From contig JAKVAZ010000004.1 in assembly GCA_022447225.1 (NCBI GenBank), positions 124,001 through 188,000 on the forward strand: DNA of 64,000 nt. The letters are read 5' to 3'. Both the position numbers and the translations under genes were made by a program. Origin of the DNA: Fuerstiella sp. GTDB lineage: Bacteria; Planctomycetota; Planctomycetia; Planctomycetales; Planctomycetaceae. Numbering within the stretch: the first letter of the stretch is position 1; every line of letters begins with the position of its first letter. Under the pieces are notes generated by a model. The model was given only the letters and a program-made list of their open reading frames with translations. It did no database searches and was not told the origin of the DNA. Positions 8,762 to 18,920 of this stretch are shown in pieces.

Positions 8762-10183
8762 TCAGGCCAGCACGTCGTGGACGACTTCACCATGCACATC
8801 GGTCAACCTGAAGTCCCGACCTGCATAGCGGTACGTAAGTCGTTCATGGTCCAGTCCCAGCTGGTGCAGAATTGTGGCGTGCAGATCGTGAAAATGGACT
8901 TTATTCCTGACTGCGTAATAACCATATTCATCGGTCTCACCGTATTGAATGCCGGGTTTCATGCCGCCGCCACAAAACCACATCGTATTGGCATGAGGAT
9001 TATGATCACGACCATTCCTCATACCACCCTCCGATACCGGAGTACGACCAAACTCACCGCCCCACCAGACCAGTGTATCTTCCAGTAAGCCGCGTTCACG
9101 CAGATCTGTCAACAGAGCAGAGATTGGCTGATCGACTTCCAGTGCATTTTCTGTATGTCCCTCTTTGAGGCCCCTGTGCTGATCCCATTTGTAACTGTGT
9201 GACAGCTGAACAAATCTCACACCACGTTCGGCAAAACGACGAGCCATCAGACACTGCAGACCAAAGTCCCTGGTCGGTTCCTCATTGACTCCGTACATCG
9301 CAAGAGTGCGTTCCGTCTCATCTGAAATGTCCTGAACCATTGGCGCTTCGCGCTGCAGTCGAAAGGCCAGTTCAAATGACTGAATCCGACTCTCCAGATC
9401 TGAATCCGGACCAATAGACTGCAACTGCATCCGGTTCATCCGCTGCAGCAGATTCAGTTCCATTCGCTGACGGTCAGTTGAGGTACTCCCCTGAATGAAG
9501 GGAATTTTCGCATTCTGTGATTCCATGTTGGCGTGACCAACAGGAGTGCCCGCATAAGTTGCCGGCAGGAACGCGGACGTCCAGTTGTTGGCTCCGCCAT
9601 GCGTCAGTGAAGGGCAGATCGTGACGTATCCAGGCAGATCCTGATTCTCTGTCCCCAAACCATAACTGAGCCAACTGCCCAGACTGGGGCGGACGAACGT
9701 ATCACTGCCCGTATGCAGTTCCAGCAAAGCAGCACCGTGTCTGGAATTCGATCCGTGAATCGAGCGAATCAGTGTCAGCTCGTCCACATGTTTTGCCACG
9801 TGGGGAAAGAGTTCGCTGACATAGGCCCCACTGTCGCCGTACTGCTGAAATCGAAAGGGTGATTTCAGCAGGTTGTACGTCCTTGCAGAAACAACACGAG
9901 GTTTGGCGAACGGAATCGGTTTATTGTCATCTTTAATCAACCGGGGCTTGAAATCGAACGTGTCGACCTGCGACGGACCACCGTGCATGAAAAGAAAGAT
10001 GACTCGTTTCGCCTTCGGTACAAAATGAGGCACCTGAACGCTTAAATCATTTCGAGTGGCGGCACGGGATTCGTCCGAAAGCAGACTGGCGAGGGCGACC
10101 GATCCAAAACCAGCACTGGCCTGTCGCAGCAAATCACGGCGGGTCACAGCAGTGTGATTGTTCCAGTGGGACAAATTGTTCAT
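8762..10183 (-). CDS. DUF1501 family Tat-exported protein
   Basis: This 473-residue protein starts with a twin-arginine signal (TRRDLLRQASAGFGSVALAS at about 14-33) and matches the planctomycete DUF1501 family, related to the sulfatase/alkaline phosphatase fold: FLFMHGGPSQVDTFD early, then RFVQLSHSYKWDQH and LVWWGGEFGRTP in the C-terminal half. The His/Asp-rich motifs fit metal binding. Biochemical function of the family is not firmly established. It starts 8 bp after the stop of the PSCyt1/DUF1549/DUF1553 gene on the same strand, the standard planctomycete two-gene operon, suggesting the proteins act together in the periplasm. Confidence 0.95.
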   Translation of the reverse strand: MNNLSHWNNHTAVTRRDLLRQASAGFGSVALASLLSDESRAATRNDLSVQVPHFVPKAKRVIFLFMHGGPSQVDTFDFKPRLIKDDNKPIPFAKPRVVSARTYNLLKSPFRFQQYGDSGAYVSELFPHVAKHVDELTLIRSIHGSNSRHGAALLELHTGSDTFVRPSLGSWLSYGLGTENQDLPGYVTICPSLTHGGANNWTSAFLPATYAGTPVGHANMESQNAKIPFIQGSTSTDRQRMELNLLQRMNRMQLQSIGPDSDLESRIQSFELAFRLQREAPMVQDISDETERTLAMYGVNEEPTRDFGLQCLMARRFAERGVRFVQLSHSYKWDQHRGLKEGHTENALEVDQPISALLTDLRERGLLEDTLVWWGGEFGRTPVSEGGMRNGRDHNPHANTMWFCGGGMKPGIQYGETDEYGYYAVRNKVHFHDLHATILHQLGLDHERLTYRYAGRDFRLTDVHGEVVHDVLA

Positions 10184-10191
10184 TGCCGCGT

Positions 10192-13100
10192 CTATTCCAC
10201 GTATGCAAATTCATTGGAAGACAATAATACTCGACAATAACTCTGCCAGGCCTTCAAATTTGCTTCTTTTTCAGCATCCCCCAGCGAAAGACACACCTCA
10301 TTAATAAACGCAAGGGCCAGCGAAATTTCTTCGTCACCGGGCGGACGATTGAATACCTGCCCAACCGCCACAAAAACTTTCTGTCGATCGTCCGTGATGT
10401 CAATCAAACGTCGGGCCATTGCCAGTGTCTGTTCTTCTGACAAAACGCTGTTCATCAGCATCAGCGCCTGGGGAGCCACAGTCGAAGTCTGTCTTTTTCC
10501 TGCCGGTACGGCAGGATCAGGAAAATCAAATGCCTGCAGAACATCATAAACAGCACTGCGAACCACGGGTACGTACACTGAGCGACGGTGATTATCAAAT
10601 TCGCTGGTGATACCATCTCCTCGCGTGCCGGTCACGTATTTGCGATTCTGCACCTTCAGCAGCGACCCGCCCGTCTTCAGATCAAGTCCGGTTCCAAGCG
10701 TTATCATCGAATCCCGAAGTTCTTCACCCGTCAACCGACGCCGTCGAAATCGCCACAACATATTGTTGTCGGGGTCCGCTGCACCTGACACCGGATCAAA
10801 CTGCGTACTCATTCGATACGTACTGCTGAGCATCATCATGCGGTGCAGCTGCTTCAGCGAACCGCCACCATCAACGAATCGTCTCGTCAACCAGTCCAAC
10901 AGTTTTGGATGTGTCGGCGGTTGACCAAGCAGGCCAAAATTATCAACTGACGGCGTCAGTCCACGACCAAATCGCCAGTGCCAGACACGGTTAACAATGA
11001 CTCGGCCAACCAGAGGATGATCAGGCTGGGTCATCCAGCGTGCCAGTTGCAGCCGGCCACTTTGCTGCGGGTCAATCTCGGGTGCCCCCAGTCCTCCGAT
11101 GATCCGCAGAAACCGCCGAGGTGCAACATCACCCAGCACAATATGACTGCCTCGCAGATGAATTCGCAGGTCTTCCGGCGTGTCTTCCGTGACCCCCATT
11201 GCAACATCAACGTCGGGCTGAGCAGCGGCATGATGTGTGCGTTGGTCGTAGAGTTCTTTGAGTTGCTGCCTCGCTTCACCGACGAGAACGGAAAGACTCA
11301 ATTGAGTGGGGCCTGCCAGCGGTGACGGATCAGCAAACCACGCCTCCGGCAAAGTTTCCCGGGAACCGGTCAAAAGATTTTGATACACCGCAGCGACGTC
11401 TCGTAACGACATTGGCTTCGAGGCAATCAGTGCCTGACGAACGGGTTCAGCTCGATCATCGCCCTGCTCCACCAGCAATTCGGCCGCCTGTTCGGCAAAG
11501 CCCGACGAGGCCAGCTGAGACAGCTTGAGCCAGGTACCAAAGGATGGAAACTGAGTCTGATTTCCGTTGCGAACCTGGTCCAGAAAGTCGCGCCAGAGTT
11601 CCACCAGATGCAGATTGACACCGTAGTCCGCAGCGATCTGTGACAAACAGGGTGATCCTGCGCTGGCTGGTCGACCGTCTGGCCCGCACCGCACCAGTAA
11701 CAAACGATCGATATGCGGGTAAGGACCGTCAGAGTAAAACCGAATCGTGTTCTTTCCCTGCTTCAGCTCCAGCTGACCACCGGGAAACCAGCGTTGTCCA
11801 TCGGGGTACCAGCTTCCGGTAACCTGCCCGGCCACTGCGTCATCGACCGGACTTCCATTAACTGACAATTTCAAAGGACGGTTTTCTGCTGCCGCGAAGC
11901 GTAATTCCAGCTGGTACAGACCCGGTTGACTCACCTTCAGATCAAATTCGGCGAATCCGGCTTTGTCACTCAGAATCACACCGATTCCTTCACCGTACCC
12001 GGATGTCTGACTTTTGAGATCACCACGATGAAAAGCTTCCCCTTCCAGGACCGTCACATCCTGCCTGACCTCGAAAGGCTGATCCTGCTTCATCAAAGCC
12101 GGTCGGCGTGGAATCTTCTGCTGATGAGCAAGCTGCAGATTACCGGCCGCCAGCAGATAGTCCCCAAACTGACGTCGAATCTGCTGAGCGATTTCCGCTC
12201 GTTGTACCACTGTGAACCGATCAATCTTTGTCTGCACTTCCGCACGCTTCCGATCGATTTCCGCCCTCTCCTCCCGGACTCGCTGAGACTCCAGTTGCCG
12301 TTCGTACCAGACAGCGACAACCTCATGGTTCTCCATCGTCTTGCTGCTCTTGAAGATTCCAGCCAGTGAGTAGTAATCTTCTGTGGGCAGTGGATCGAAT
12401 TTATGATCGTGACATCGAGCACAACCCAACGTCAGCCCCATAAACGTTTGCCCAAGGGTGCTGACCTGTTCATCAATGATATCCATCTGCATCTTCATGG
12501 GGTCATCTTCGGCAAGCATCTTCGGACCGATGGCCAGGAACCCGTTGGCAATCAGGCGATTCATATTTTCCTGATCGTCCTGAAGTTGCGGTAACAGGTC
12601 ACCCGCAATCTGCTCCTGAACAAATCGCGGATACCGCTTATCAGAGTTGAACGCTGAAATCACATAGTCGCGATATCGAAAAGCATTGGCATAAGACAGA
12701 TTTTCATCCAGGCCGTTGGTGTCAGCGTAACGGGCGATATCCAGCCAGTGACGCCCCCAGTGTTCACCGTACCGCGGTGAACCCAGCAGTCGATCAATCA
12801 CCTTCGCAAAAGCGTCCTCTGAATGATCGACCAGAAAGGCTTCTGTTTCTGCCGGAGTCGGCGGAAGACCAGTGAGGTCGTAAGTAGCGCGACGAATCAG
12901 TGTGCGTTTGTCCGCCGGAGCGGCTGGCAACAGCCCTGCGTCCAAAAGCCGTTTAAAAATAAAGTGATCGACAGGTGATACGGGCCAGTCGGAACCGACT
13001 GCCGGCGGTTGAGGATCCGCTACCGGCTGAAACGCCCAGTGGCTGAGTTGTTTTTCGGTAAACTGCATACCTCCTGTGGAGGAACTGTCCGACTCAGGCG

Positions 13101-13581
13101 TGGTCGTGGCCACTTTTGTATTCGGCCACGGCGCTCCCATTTCAACCCAGCGGGTGAAGTTGACCACGTCCTGCGTGGACAGTTTTTGCTTTGGAGGCAT
13201 CTTGAGAAATTCGTCATGCCGGATCGCACTGATCAGCAGACTTTCCGCCGGCTGACCGGGACGGATTGCCGGTCCAAATTCTCCCCCCTGCAATATTCCG
13301 GCTCGACTGGAAACGTCAAAACGGCTTTCTGCATCGTCTCCACTGTGACAGTCAAAACAGTGCTCAACCAATACCGGCCGGATATTGGTTTCAAAGAATG
13401 CAAACTGCTCCGCTGTTACGGCAGGATCCCTGCTTACAACTGGGTCCTCACTAGCCACAGATGTGACACCGCCGTGCAGCATCAGGAGCAGCATCACGCC
13501 AGGTCGCAGCATTTTCACTCTGTCCCGTATCAACCGGCAACACCAGACAACATACGTCGTATTATTCATCATGTGAGACAA
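10192..13581 (-). CDS. PSCyt1-DUF1549-DUF1553 protein with inserted CBM-like domain
   Basis: This protein of up to 1129 residues carries a planctomycete cytochrome c-like domain with a single haem motif CFDCH (about 75-79) and the following MPPK, a DUF1549 domain (about 195-400, with RHWLDIARYADTNG), a coiled segment (about 430-480), a beta-sandwich resembling a carbohydrate-binding module (about 550-680, with LYQLELRFAAAENRPLKLSV), and DUF1553 (about 850-1115, with LGRVIVNRVWHWRFGRGL-like motifs). A better start is the ATG at 13512, giving a signal peptide beginning MLRPGVMLLLMLHGG. Such proteins are typical of planctomycetes, are expanded in their genomes, and are thought to act in periplasmic polymer use or redox. 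It forms an operon with the DUF1501 gene 8 bp downstream. Confidence 0.94.
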   Translation of the reverse strand: MSHMMNNTTYVVWCCRLIRDRVKMLRPGVMLLLMLHGGVTSVASEDPVVSRDPAVTAEQFAFFETNIRPVLVEHCFDCHSGDDAESRFDVSSRAGILQGGEFGPAIRPGQPAESLLISAIRHDEFLKMPPKQKLSTQDVVNFTRWVEMGAPWPNTKVATTTPESDSSSTGGMQFTEKQLSHWAFQPVADPQPPAVGSDWPVSPVDHFIFKRLLDAGLLPAAPADKRTLIRRATYDLTGLPPTPAETEAFLVDHSEDAFAKVIDRLLGSPRYGEHWGRHWLDIARYADTNGLDENLSYANAFRYRDYVISAFNSDKRYPRFVQEQIAGDLLPQLQDDQENMNRLIANGFLAIGPKMLAEDDPMKMQMDIIDEQVSTLGQTFMGLTLGCARCHDHKFDPLPTEDYYSLAGIFKSSKTMENHEVVAVWYERQLESQRVREERAEIDRKRAEVQTKIDRFTVVQRAEIAQQIRRQFGDYLLAAGNLQLAHQQKIPRRPALMKQDQPFEVRQDVTVLEGEAFHRGDLKSQTSGYGEGIGVILSDKAGFAEFDLKVSQPGLYQLELRFAAAENRPLKLSVNGSPVDDAVAGQVTGSWYPDGQRWFPGGQLELKQGKNTIRFYSDGPYPHIDRLLLVRCGPDGRPASAGSPCLSQIAADYGVNLHLVELWRDFLDQVRNGNQTQFPSFGTWLKLSQLASSGFAEQAAELLVEQGDDRAEPVRQALIASKPMSLRDVAAVYQNLLTGSRETLPEAWFADPSPLAGPTQLSLSVLVGEARQQLKELYDQRTHHAAAQPDVDVAMGVTEDTPEDLRIHLRGSHIVLGDVAPRRFLRIIGGLGAPEIDPQQSGRLQLARWMTQPDHPLVGRVIVNRVWHWRFGRGLTPSVDNFGLLGQPPTHPKLLDWLTRRFVDGGGSLKQLHRMMMLSSTYRMSTQFDPVSGAADPDNNMLWRFRRRRLTGEELRDSMITLGTGLDLKTGGSLLKVQNRKYVTGTRGDGITSEFDNHRRSVYVPVVRSAVYDVLQAFDFPDPAVPAGKRQTSTVAPQALMLMNSVLSEEQTLAMARRLIDITDDRQKVFVAVGQVFNRPPGDEEISLALAFINEVCLSLGDAEKEANLKAWQSYCRVLLSSNEFAYVE

Positions 13582-13833
13582 ACGAGGTCTGACTCATTGC
13601 CGTAAATGCCATTTCGACCACACATCAACCTGCTCCGCCAATGCCCATGGCTTGATCTGTCAGGACACCCGTTGGTATCCGGGAACAGGGGACCGTGAAG
13701 AATCCGGACACAACAACAGTTTCCCGGGGAAGTGCACACATTACAAGGTTCAAACGACTCACGGTCCTGCCGGCCGTGAGGATTCCGGACAGCATTATCA
13801 CCGTTAAGCAATGAACTTCCGGCTGATATGTGA

Positions 13834-13860
13834 TAGACCGAACCGGACCGGTTCGGTCTA
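13834..13860 (-). terminator. Perfect 13-bp palindrome overlapping the nnrD stop codon
   Basis: Two perfect 13-base arms (13834-13846 and 13848-13860) are separated by one base. The right end is the TAG stop codon of the minus-strand nnrD gene. In RNA this would fold into a stem of about 11 bp with a small loop, rich in GC. No U-run follows on the minus strand, so it may be a Rho-assisted terminator or RNA stabiliser, or alternatively an operator. Confidence 0.55.
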
Positions 13861-14700
13861 TTCGTCGATTCGAGCCCATGCACGCGGGAGCCATTTGATC
13901 AGATCGGAAGCGATCAAACTGCGTGGTGACAATTCGGCTGCATACAAGTCTCCAGCCAAACCATGCGCATATACTCCCGCGACAGCCGCATCATAGGCAG
14001 GCAGACCCTGCCCGCAGAGAGCGGCAATGATGCCGGTCAATACGTCACCCGAACCACCGGTCGCCATCCCGGAATTACCGGTGGAATTCACATACGTATG
14101 AGTTCCATCGGAAACAACAGTTCCTTTTCCTTTGAGAACGACAACGGCACCAGTCTGTGCTGCAAAATCCTTGGCCAGCGTCTGACGACCGGAACCGATA
14201 ACTTCCGTGGAATACCCGGTGAGTCGCAAAAATTCACCTGGGTGAGGAGTCACAATCGTGGGTGCATCTCGTGAGAGCGAAAGTTGTTTTGCAGCCACAC
14301 AATTCAAAGCATCGGCATCCAGAATCAGCGGAATGCTCACCTGACCAATCAAAGCCCGAACGAGTTCTTCTGACGCAGGTTCCTGTCCCAGGCCCGGTCC
14401 CGCAGCAATAACGTCCTGGCCGTCAATCAAACCCGGCACGTCACCTGCGACGTCCGCTGACAACTGACCGTCACCGTCACAGGACAAAGCGACGGTCATA
14501 TACGATGGCTCGAAGGCGGCCACAATCGACTGAATTGACTGCGGCACGGCAACGGTAACCAGTCCGGCCCCCGAACGCAGTGCCGCTGCACCGGCCAGAC
14601 ATGCTGCCCCGCTCATTCCGGGAGAACCACCAACAACCGTGACTCGACCGAAAGTTCCCTTGTGGCCGTCGGACGGCCGTTGTGGAAGCTGGATCTTCAT
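13858..14700 (-). CDS. nnrD: ADP-dependent NAD(P)H-hydrate dehydratase
   Basis: This 280-residue protein is the ribokinase-like dehydratase that uses ADP to restore NAD(P)H from its damaged hydrate forms. Motifs visible are GTFGRVTVVGGSPGMSGAA near the N-terminus, LDADALN at about 127-133, TPHPGEF at 151-157, VVLKGKGTVV at about 187-196 and GSGDVLTGIIAAL at about 216-228, containing the catalytic Asp of the fold. The NnrE epimerase domain that is often fused at the N-terminus is absent, so this is a stand-alone NnrD. It is a single gene diverging from the plus-strand DUF4432 gene. Its stop codon lies in a perfect palindrome. Confidence 0.94.
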   Translation of the reverse strand: MKIQLPQRPSDGHKGTFGRVTVVGGSPGMSGAACLAGAAALRSGAGLVTVAVPQSIQSIVAAFEPSYMTVALSCDGDGQLSADVAGDVPGLIDGQDVIAAGPGLGQEPASEELVRALIGQVSIPLILDADALNCVAAKQLSLSRDAPTIVTPHPGEFLRLTGYSTEVIGSGRQTLAKDFAAQTGAVVVLKGKGTVVSDGTHTYVNSTGNSGMATGGSGDVLTGIIAALCGQGLPAYDAAVAGVYAHGLAGDLYAAELSPRSLIASDLIKWLPRAWARIDE

Positions 14701-14949
14701 AGTCCTACAAAATCAATACAGCTCGGAAAAATATTTCGCCGGACCACGGCCCAACACAACAAATCACAGTATTCGGTTACACATCAGAAAAATTCCGGCA
14801 CAGTACATCCAAGTTCAGTCAGATCACAAACACCCCGCAACCATCATCCTCGAACACTTCCGGTGAATATGACTCGAACCCGTGTTCTCGGATCGCTACG
14901 ATCGTCCCCAGCATTTACTTCGTCCTGTGCCCTGCCGGAGTTGTTATTT

Positions 14950-16164
14950 ATGTCTCTGAATCGCTGTGTTTTACTGTTTGTGGTTTGTGTTACCTGTCGC
15001 GAAACGACTCTGGCACAGGAACCGTTTCGTCACGTACTGACCAGCACCAATTCGGGCACCACGGAAACATCTTGGGAAATCAATCGTCAAACGGTGACTC
15101 CTGATTGTGAACATGACTGGAGTATTCGCAAGAGAACGCTGCGAGGAGGACGACAGGAAGGCGTGGAAATCGTCACCGTCGATAACGGCGCGATGCAAAT
15201 CAAAATCTGTCCGACTCGCGGCATGGGCATTATGAGTGTCACCATGGACGATGTCGAATTGCGATGGGACAGCCCCGTCAAGGAAATCGTACACCCACAA
15301 TTCGTGAATCTGGAAAGCCGTGGAGGTCTGGGCTGGCTTTTCGGTTTCAATGAATTCATGTGCCGTTGCGGTCTCGAAAGTAATGGAGGTCCGACGACCG
15401 ATCGCTTCATCAATAATGTGGGCGATGAAGCCACCATGGATCTGACGTTGCACGGGCGAATTGCCAACATCCCGGCGCGCGATGTTGTCGTCCGTGTTGA
15501 CCGCCAGTCACCGTTCGCCATTCACATTGAAGGACAGGTCGACGAAACTCTGCTGTTTGGACCAAAACTGGAATTGCATTCGGAATTGGTCGTGGTTCCC
15601 GGAGCAGCCAGTTTTCAGCTGGTGGACGTGGTTCACAATGCAGGCGCTCAGGATCAGGAATTCGAGATTCTGTATCACGCGAACTACGGGTCTCCGCTTC
15701 TGGAACGGGGGGCGAAAGTTGTGGTTGCCAGTGAATCGGTCGAACCGATCAACGATCGGGCCGCAGAAGGATTGACAGACTGGAACAGCTATGCGGAACC
15801 GGTCGCAGGGTTCATCGAACAGGTGTATCTGATCACGCCCAAATCCGATGCGGATGGACGGACCACAGCCGTGTTGCACAACAGTGCCGCAGACCGTGCT
15901 GCCTCGATCACCTGGTCCGTGTCTGAACTGCCTTATCTGACAGTCTGGAAGAACACCGGAGCCATCGCCGACGGCTATGTGACGGGCATTGAACCGGGAA
16001 CCAATTTTCCTCATCCCAAGCCGGTGGAACGTGAGGCCGGTCGGGTCCCGGTACTGCCACCGGGGGGCAGCCATCGGATGACTCTGGAATTCGGCATTCA
16101 TCCGAATCGGGAGTCTGTCAGCAGAGTCATTGATCGAGTGGGCCGAATTCAGCGACGAAACTGA
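14950..16164 (+). CDS. Secreted DUF4432 (aldose epimerase-like) protein
   Basis: The frame is open from 14662, but I choose the ATG at 14950 because it gives a clean signal peptide, MSLNRCVLLFVVCVTCRETTLAQ, and a 404-residue product. The mature protein is a beta-sandwich of the galactose-mutarotase superfamily, DUF4432: ICPTRGMGIMSVTMDDVELRW, FGFNEFMCRCGLESNGGP, LHGRIANIPA and the late VTGIEPGTNFPHP. DUF4432 proteins lie in sugar-utilisation settings, and an epimerase-like role on a carbohydrate is the usual guess. Here the signal peptide places it in the periplasm. It is flanked by the divergent nnrD and by purA 250 bp downstream, which give no metabolic clue. Confidence 0.88.
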   Translation: MSLNRCVLLFVVCVTCRETTLAQEPFRHVLTSTNSGTTETSWEINRQTVTPDCEHDWSIRKRTLRGGRQEGVEIVTVDNGAMQIKICPTRGMGIMSVTMDDVELRWDSPVKEIVHPQFVNLESRGGLGWLFGFNEFMCRCGLESNGGPTTDRFINNVGDEATMDLTLHGRIANIPARDVVVRVDRQSPFAIHIEGQVDETLLFGPKLELHSELVVVPGAASFQLVDVVHNAGAQDQEFEILYHANYGSPLLERGAKVVVASESVEPINDRAAEGLTDWNSYAEPVAGFIEQVYLITPKSDADGRTTAVLHNSAADRAASITWSVSELPYLTVWKNTGAIADGYVTGIEPGTNFPHPKPVEREAGRVPVLPPGGSHRMTLEFGIHPNRESVSRVIDRVGRIQRRN

Positions 16165-16416
16165 CAGCCAGAGCCTTCAATCTCTGTCTATTTTCAAAAA
16201 GCCTGGGTTCTCCAAAGCAAAAACGAAGCACGTGCTTCGGATTCGCAGTCTCTCCTGTACAATACTAGACTTGTTCCCCCGGGCGTCCGTGACACGTGAC
16301 GTCCGGTTTTCTTTTGGGCTGGCGAAGTCAGAGGATTTTCTGCGACGACGCCTGTCACCGATCGACCTGGAATTGTGTCGTGAATGCAGTTCCGTGATTA
16401 ATTGTGAGTCATCATT

Positions 16417-17715
16417 GTGCCGGCAACTTCTGTAATTGGACTGCAGTGGGGCGACGAAGCCAAGGGCAAGGTCGTCGATCTTCTGACTGAGAAACACGAT
16501 ATTGTCATCCGTTACCAGGGTGGTAATAACGCAGGCCATACGGTGAAATTCGGTGGCAACACCTATAAGCTCAGTCTGCTCCCGACCGGAATGCTCCAGA
16601 GTCACGTCCAGTCGGTGATCGGCCCCGGAGTTGTTATCAATCCGCAGGCCATCCTCAACGAACTTGACAGTCTCGTCGCAGGCGGCATTGACTGCTCCAA
16701 ACGGCTGATGATCAGCGATCGGGCGCATGTCATCTGCCCGTGGCATCATCTGGAAGAAGCCGCCTTCGAAAAACAGCGAGGCTCCAAAGCCATTGGTACA
16801 ACCATGCGCGGTATCGGAACCTGTTACCGTGAAAAGGTCGGACGCTTCCACGCAATTCGTATGGGAGACCTGATCAACAAAGATCGGTTTGCTGATAAAG
16901 TCCGGGAAATCGTACCGTTCAAACAAATCGTTCTGAATGCCCTGGATCCCGACGGCGAGCCACTGAATGCCGACCGTATTATCGAAGACTATTCAGCGTG
17001 TGCCGATCGACTCCGACCAATGGTTGCTGACACAACCGCATGGTTACTGAACGCTCTTGAAAACAACCAGCGTCTGCTGTTCGAAGGTGCCCAGGGCAGT
17101 CTGCTGGACATTGACCACGGAACCTTTCCCTATGTCACATCGTCCAACAGTTCGGGTTGTGGCATCCACAGCGGCAGTGGCGTCCCCGAACGAGCGATTG
17201 GCACAATGATCGGTGTTGCCAAGGCTTATACAACACGCGTGGGTGGAGGACCGTTTCCTACGGAACTGGATAACGATCTGGGACAACAGATTCGAGTTGC
17301 GGGAAATGAATTCGGAACGGTCACCGGTCGGCCGCGTCGGTGTGGCTGGTTCGACGCCGTAGCCACACGATACAGTGCCCGCATCAGCGGTGTTGATTCC
17401 ATCGCCGTCGCTCTGCTGGACGTGCTCAGTGGACTTGGTGAACTAAACGTCTGTGAAGCTTACGACGTCGGCGGAGAAATCACGCGAGACCTGCCATCCT
17501 GCCCGGATGCGCTTCGTCTGGCAAAACCGGTTCTGCGTGCGGTGCCAGGCTGGACAGAAGACATCACCGGTATCCGAAATTTCGCCGACCTGCCGCAAAA
17601 TGCAAAGCAGTACATTCAGACTATCAGTGAACTCGTGGAACGACCCGTTCAACTGGTGTCGGTTGGCCCGGACCGAGACCAAACCATTGTCATGACCCCA
17701 CTACCCGGTTTTTAG
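16417..17715 (+). CDS. purA: Adenylosuccinate synthetase
   Basis: This 432-residue enzyme joins IMP and aspartate using GTP in the first committed step of AMP synthesis. It starts at a GTG (16417). The N-terminal active-site motif is WGDEAKGK (11-18) containing the catalytic Asp13, followed by GNNAGHTV with catalytic His41. Later motifs [34 protein letters not shown] and the GTP-end [13 protein letters not shown] are all present. The commoner form of the first motif is WGDEGKGK, so this copy has Ala in place of the second Gly. Length is normal. It appears to be transcribed alone and converges on the LuxR-type gene. Confidence 0.97.
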   Translation: MPATSVIGLQWGDEAKGKVVDLLTEKHDIVIRYQGGNNAGHTVKFGGNTYKLSLLPTGMLQSHVQSVIGPGVVINPQAILNELDSLVAGGIDCSKRLMISDRAHVICPWHHLEEAAFEKQRGSKAIGTTMRGIGTCYREKVGRFHAIRMGDLINKDRFADKVREIVPFKQIVLNALDPDGEPLNADRIIEDYSACADRLRPMVADTTAWLLNALENNQRLLFEGAQGSLLDIDHGTFPYVTSSNSSGCGIHSGSGVPERAIGTMIGVAKAYTTRVGGGPFPTELDNDLGQQIRVAGNEFGTVTGRPRRCGWFDAVATRYSARISGVDSIAVALLDVLSGLGELNVCEAYDVGGEITRDLPSCPDALRLAKPVLRAVPGWTEDITGIRNFADLPQNAKQYIQTISELVERPVQLVSVGPDRDQTIVMTPLPGF

Positions 17716-17939
17716 GAACCGTTGATTCAGAGGGTCTGTCCGGCAGCAGAAGGGCCAACTTACCAACGGCCGACTGACGAGGAACGGTGGACAGGAGTGA
17801 AACCTCTCGCAGATCCATTTTCATCTGCCGACGATGCAGGTGGTTGCATCGGTTCAGTGTAGTCCGTGCAGTGGTTAATACTAATGTATACCGAGGACGT
17901 GCTGATTGGATGAAGTCACATAAACAAACCACTATTGCA

Positions 17940-18920
17940 CTATTGCACTGATTGCAATCCGGAAACGAACCTCGGCTGTGCCGGTCGGCGCGATGCCCGA
18001 TCGATAAATGTCCGTTTACCTGCCTGTTTGACCACGTCTGCAAGTACTGCGATCCCAACCATTTCCGGAGTACTCTGAACACCCAGTTTGCGTACCGCAT
18101 TCGCCCGATGCTTTTCTATAGTCTTCACACTGATTTCCAGTTCACGGGCGATGCTCTTGTTCGGCAGACCGGCCGAAACTCGCATCACAACTTCGGTTTC
18201 TCGTGGTGAGAGACGCTGCATTCTGGTACGAGCTTCGTCACGCCGCTTCATCCATGAGGAATAGGCTTCATCTCCACTGTCAACACGACGGCGGACAGAA
18301 CTTTGCGTTTCGAATCCTGCCGATGCGGTTTTAGCCCCTGCGCTGCTGACTTCCGCAAGATTGACGGTCACGCCGTAGACAGTCCCGGATGCCTGACGCA
18401 GAAAATTTCCCAGAAGCACAAAAGTTCTCTGATGAACCGGGATCACGCTGCAAATTGCTGTCCGACTGCTGATGGAATCAGCCACGGTTCGGCACGCAGT
18501 CGCATACACAAACTGCCATGCCCGCGGGGAAGACGGAGACTGTTGTTCGGCCGTGAGACGGGCCGCCAGAGCGGAATTGCGAAAAACAGGCTGCCCTTCA
18601 TCGTCAAACACCGCTACAGGATGCTGGTGGGCGTCTACGATCATCCGTGTCTCAGCAATATACTCCGAAATGGTCCGCGGGGACTGAGACACCGGATGTC
18701 CGACTGAGTGTGCTCGCGTTCCAGAGATTCCGTCAAGTCGATAAGAAACCACAGCACCGTTCCTTCTGAATTCAGGACACGCCTGCGAACAGGTCGCCAG
18801 GATGGCAGCTGATTCGTAAGTGTCAACACGGGGTAAAACTGGTAACACGGATGCGAGGGAGAGGGAGAAGAGTCCTGGCAGGCAAAAGTCGTCCTGGTAA
18901 AATTCCCTGGAGGAAAACAA
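17940..18920 (-). CDS. LuxR-type regulator with PAS-like domain, probably frameshifted
   Basis: The 326-codon frame (TTG at 18920) ends in a clear LuxR/FixJ-type helix-turn-helix at about 235-300: LSPRETEVVMRVSAGLPNKS, then IARELEISVKTIEKHRANAV. Before it lies a PAS-like region around MIVDAHQHPVAVFDDEGQPV. The first 85 or so residues are unconvincing in this frame, while the neighbouring frame over about 18964-18641 reads like the end of another PAS domain (RRRVLNSEGTVLWFLIDLTE, SLERE). This suggests a frameshift near 18650-18715 in an originally longer PAS-PAS-LuxR gene, either a real mutation or a sequence error. There is no adjacent kinase gene. It converges with purA and diverges from the gene at 19146. 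Confidence 0.75.
   Translation of the reverse strand: MFSSREFYQDDFCLPGLFSLSLASVLPVLPRVDTYESAAILATCSQACPEFRRNGAVVSYRLDGISGTRAHSVGHPVSQSPRTISEYIAETRMIVDAHQHPVAVFDDEGQPVFRNSALAARLTAEQQSPSSPRAWQFVYATACRTVADSISSRTAICSVIPVHQRTFVLLGNFLRQASGTVYGVTVNLAEVSSAGAKTASAGFETQSSVRRRVDSGDEAYSSWMKRRDEARTRMQRLSPRETEVVMRVSAGLPNKSIARELEISVKTIEKHRANAVRKLGVQSTPEMVGIAVLADVVKQAGKRTFIDRASRRPAQPRFVSGLQSVQ

Noticed and set aside
16177-16926. A 249-codon minus-strand frame over the purA promoter and 5' end
   Set aside because: Most of it is antisense to conserved purA sequence. No family motif.
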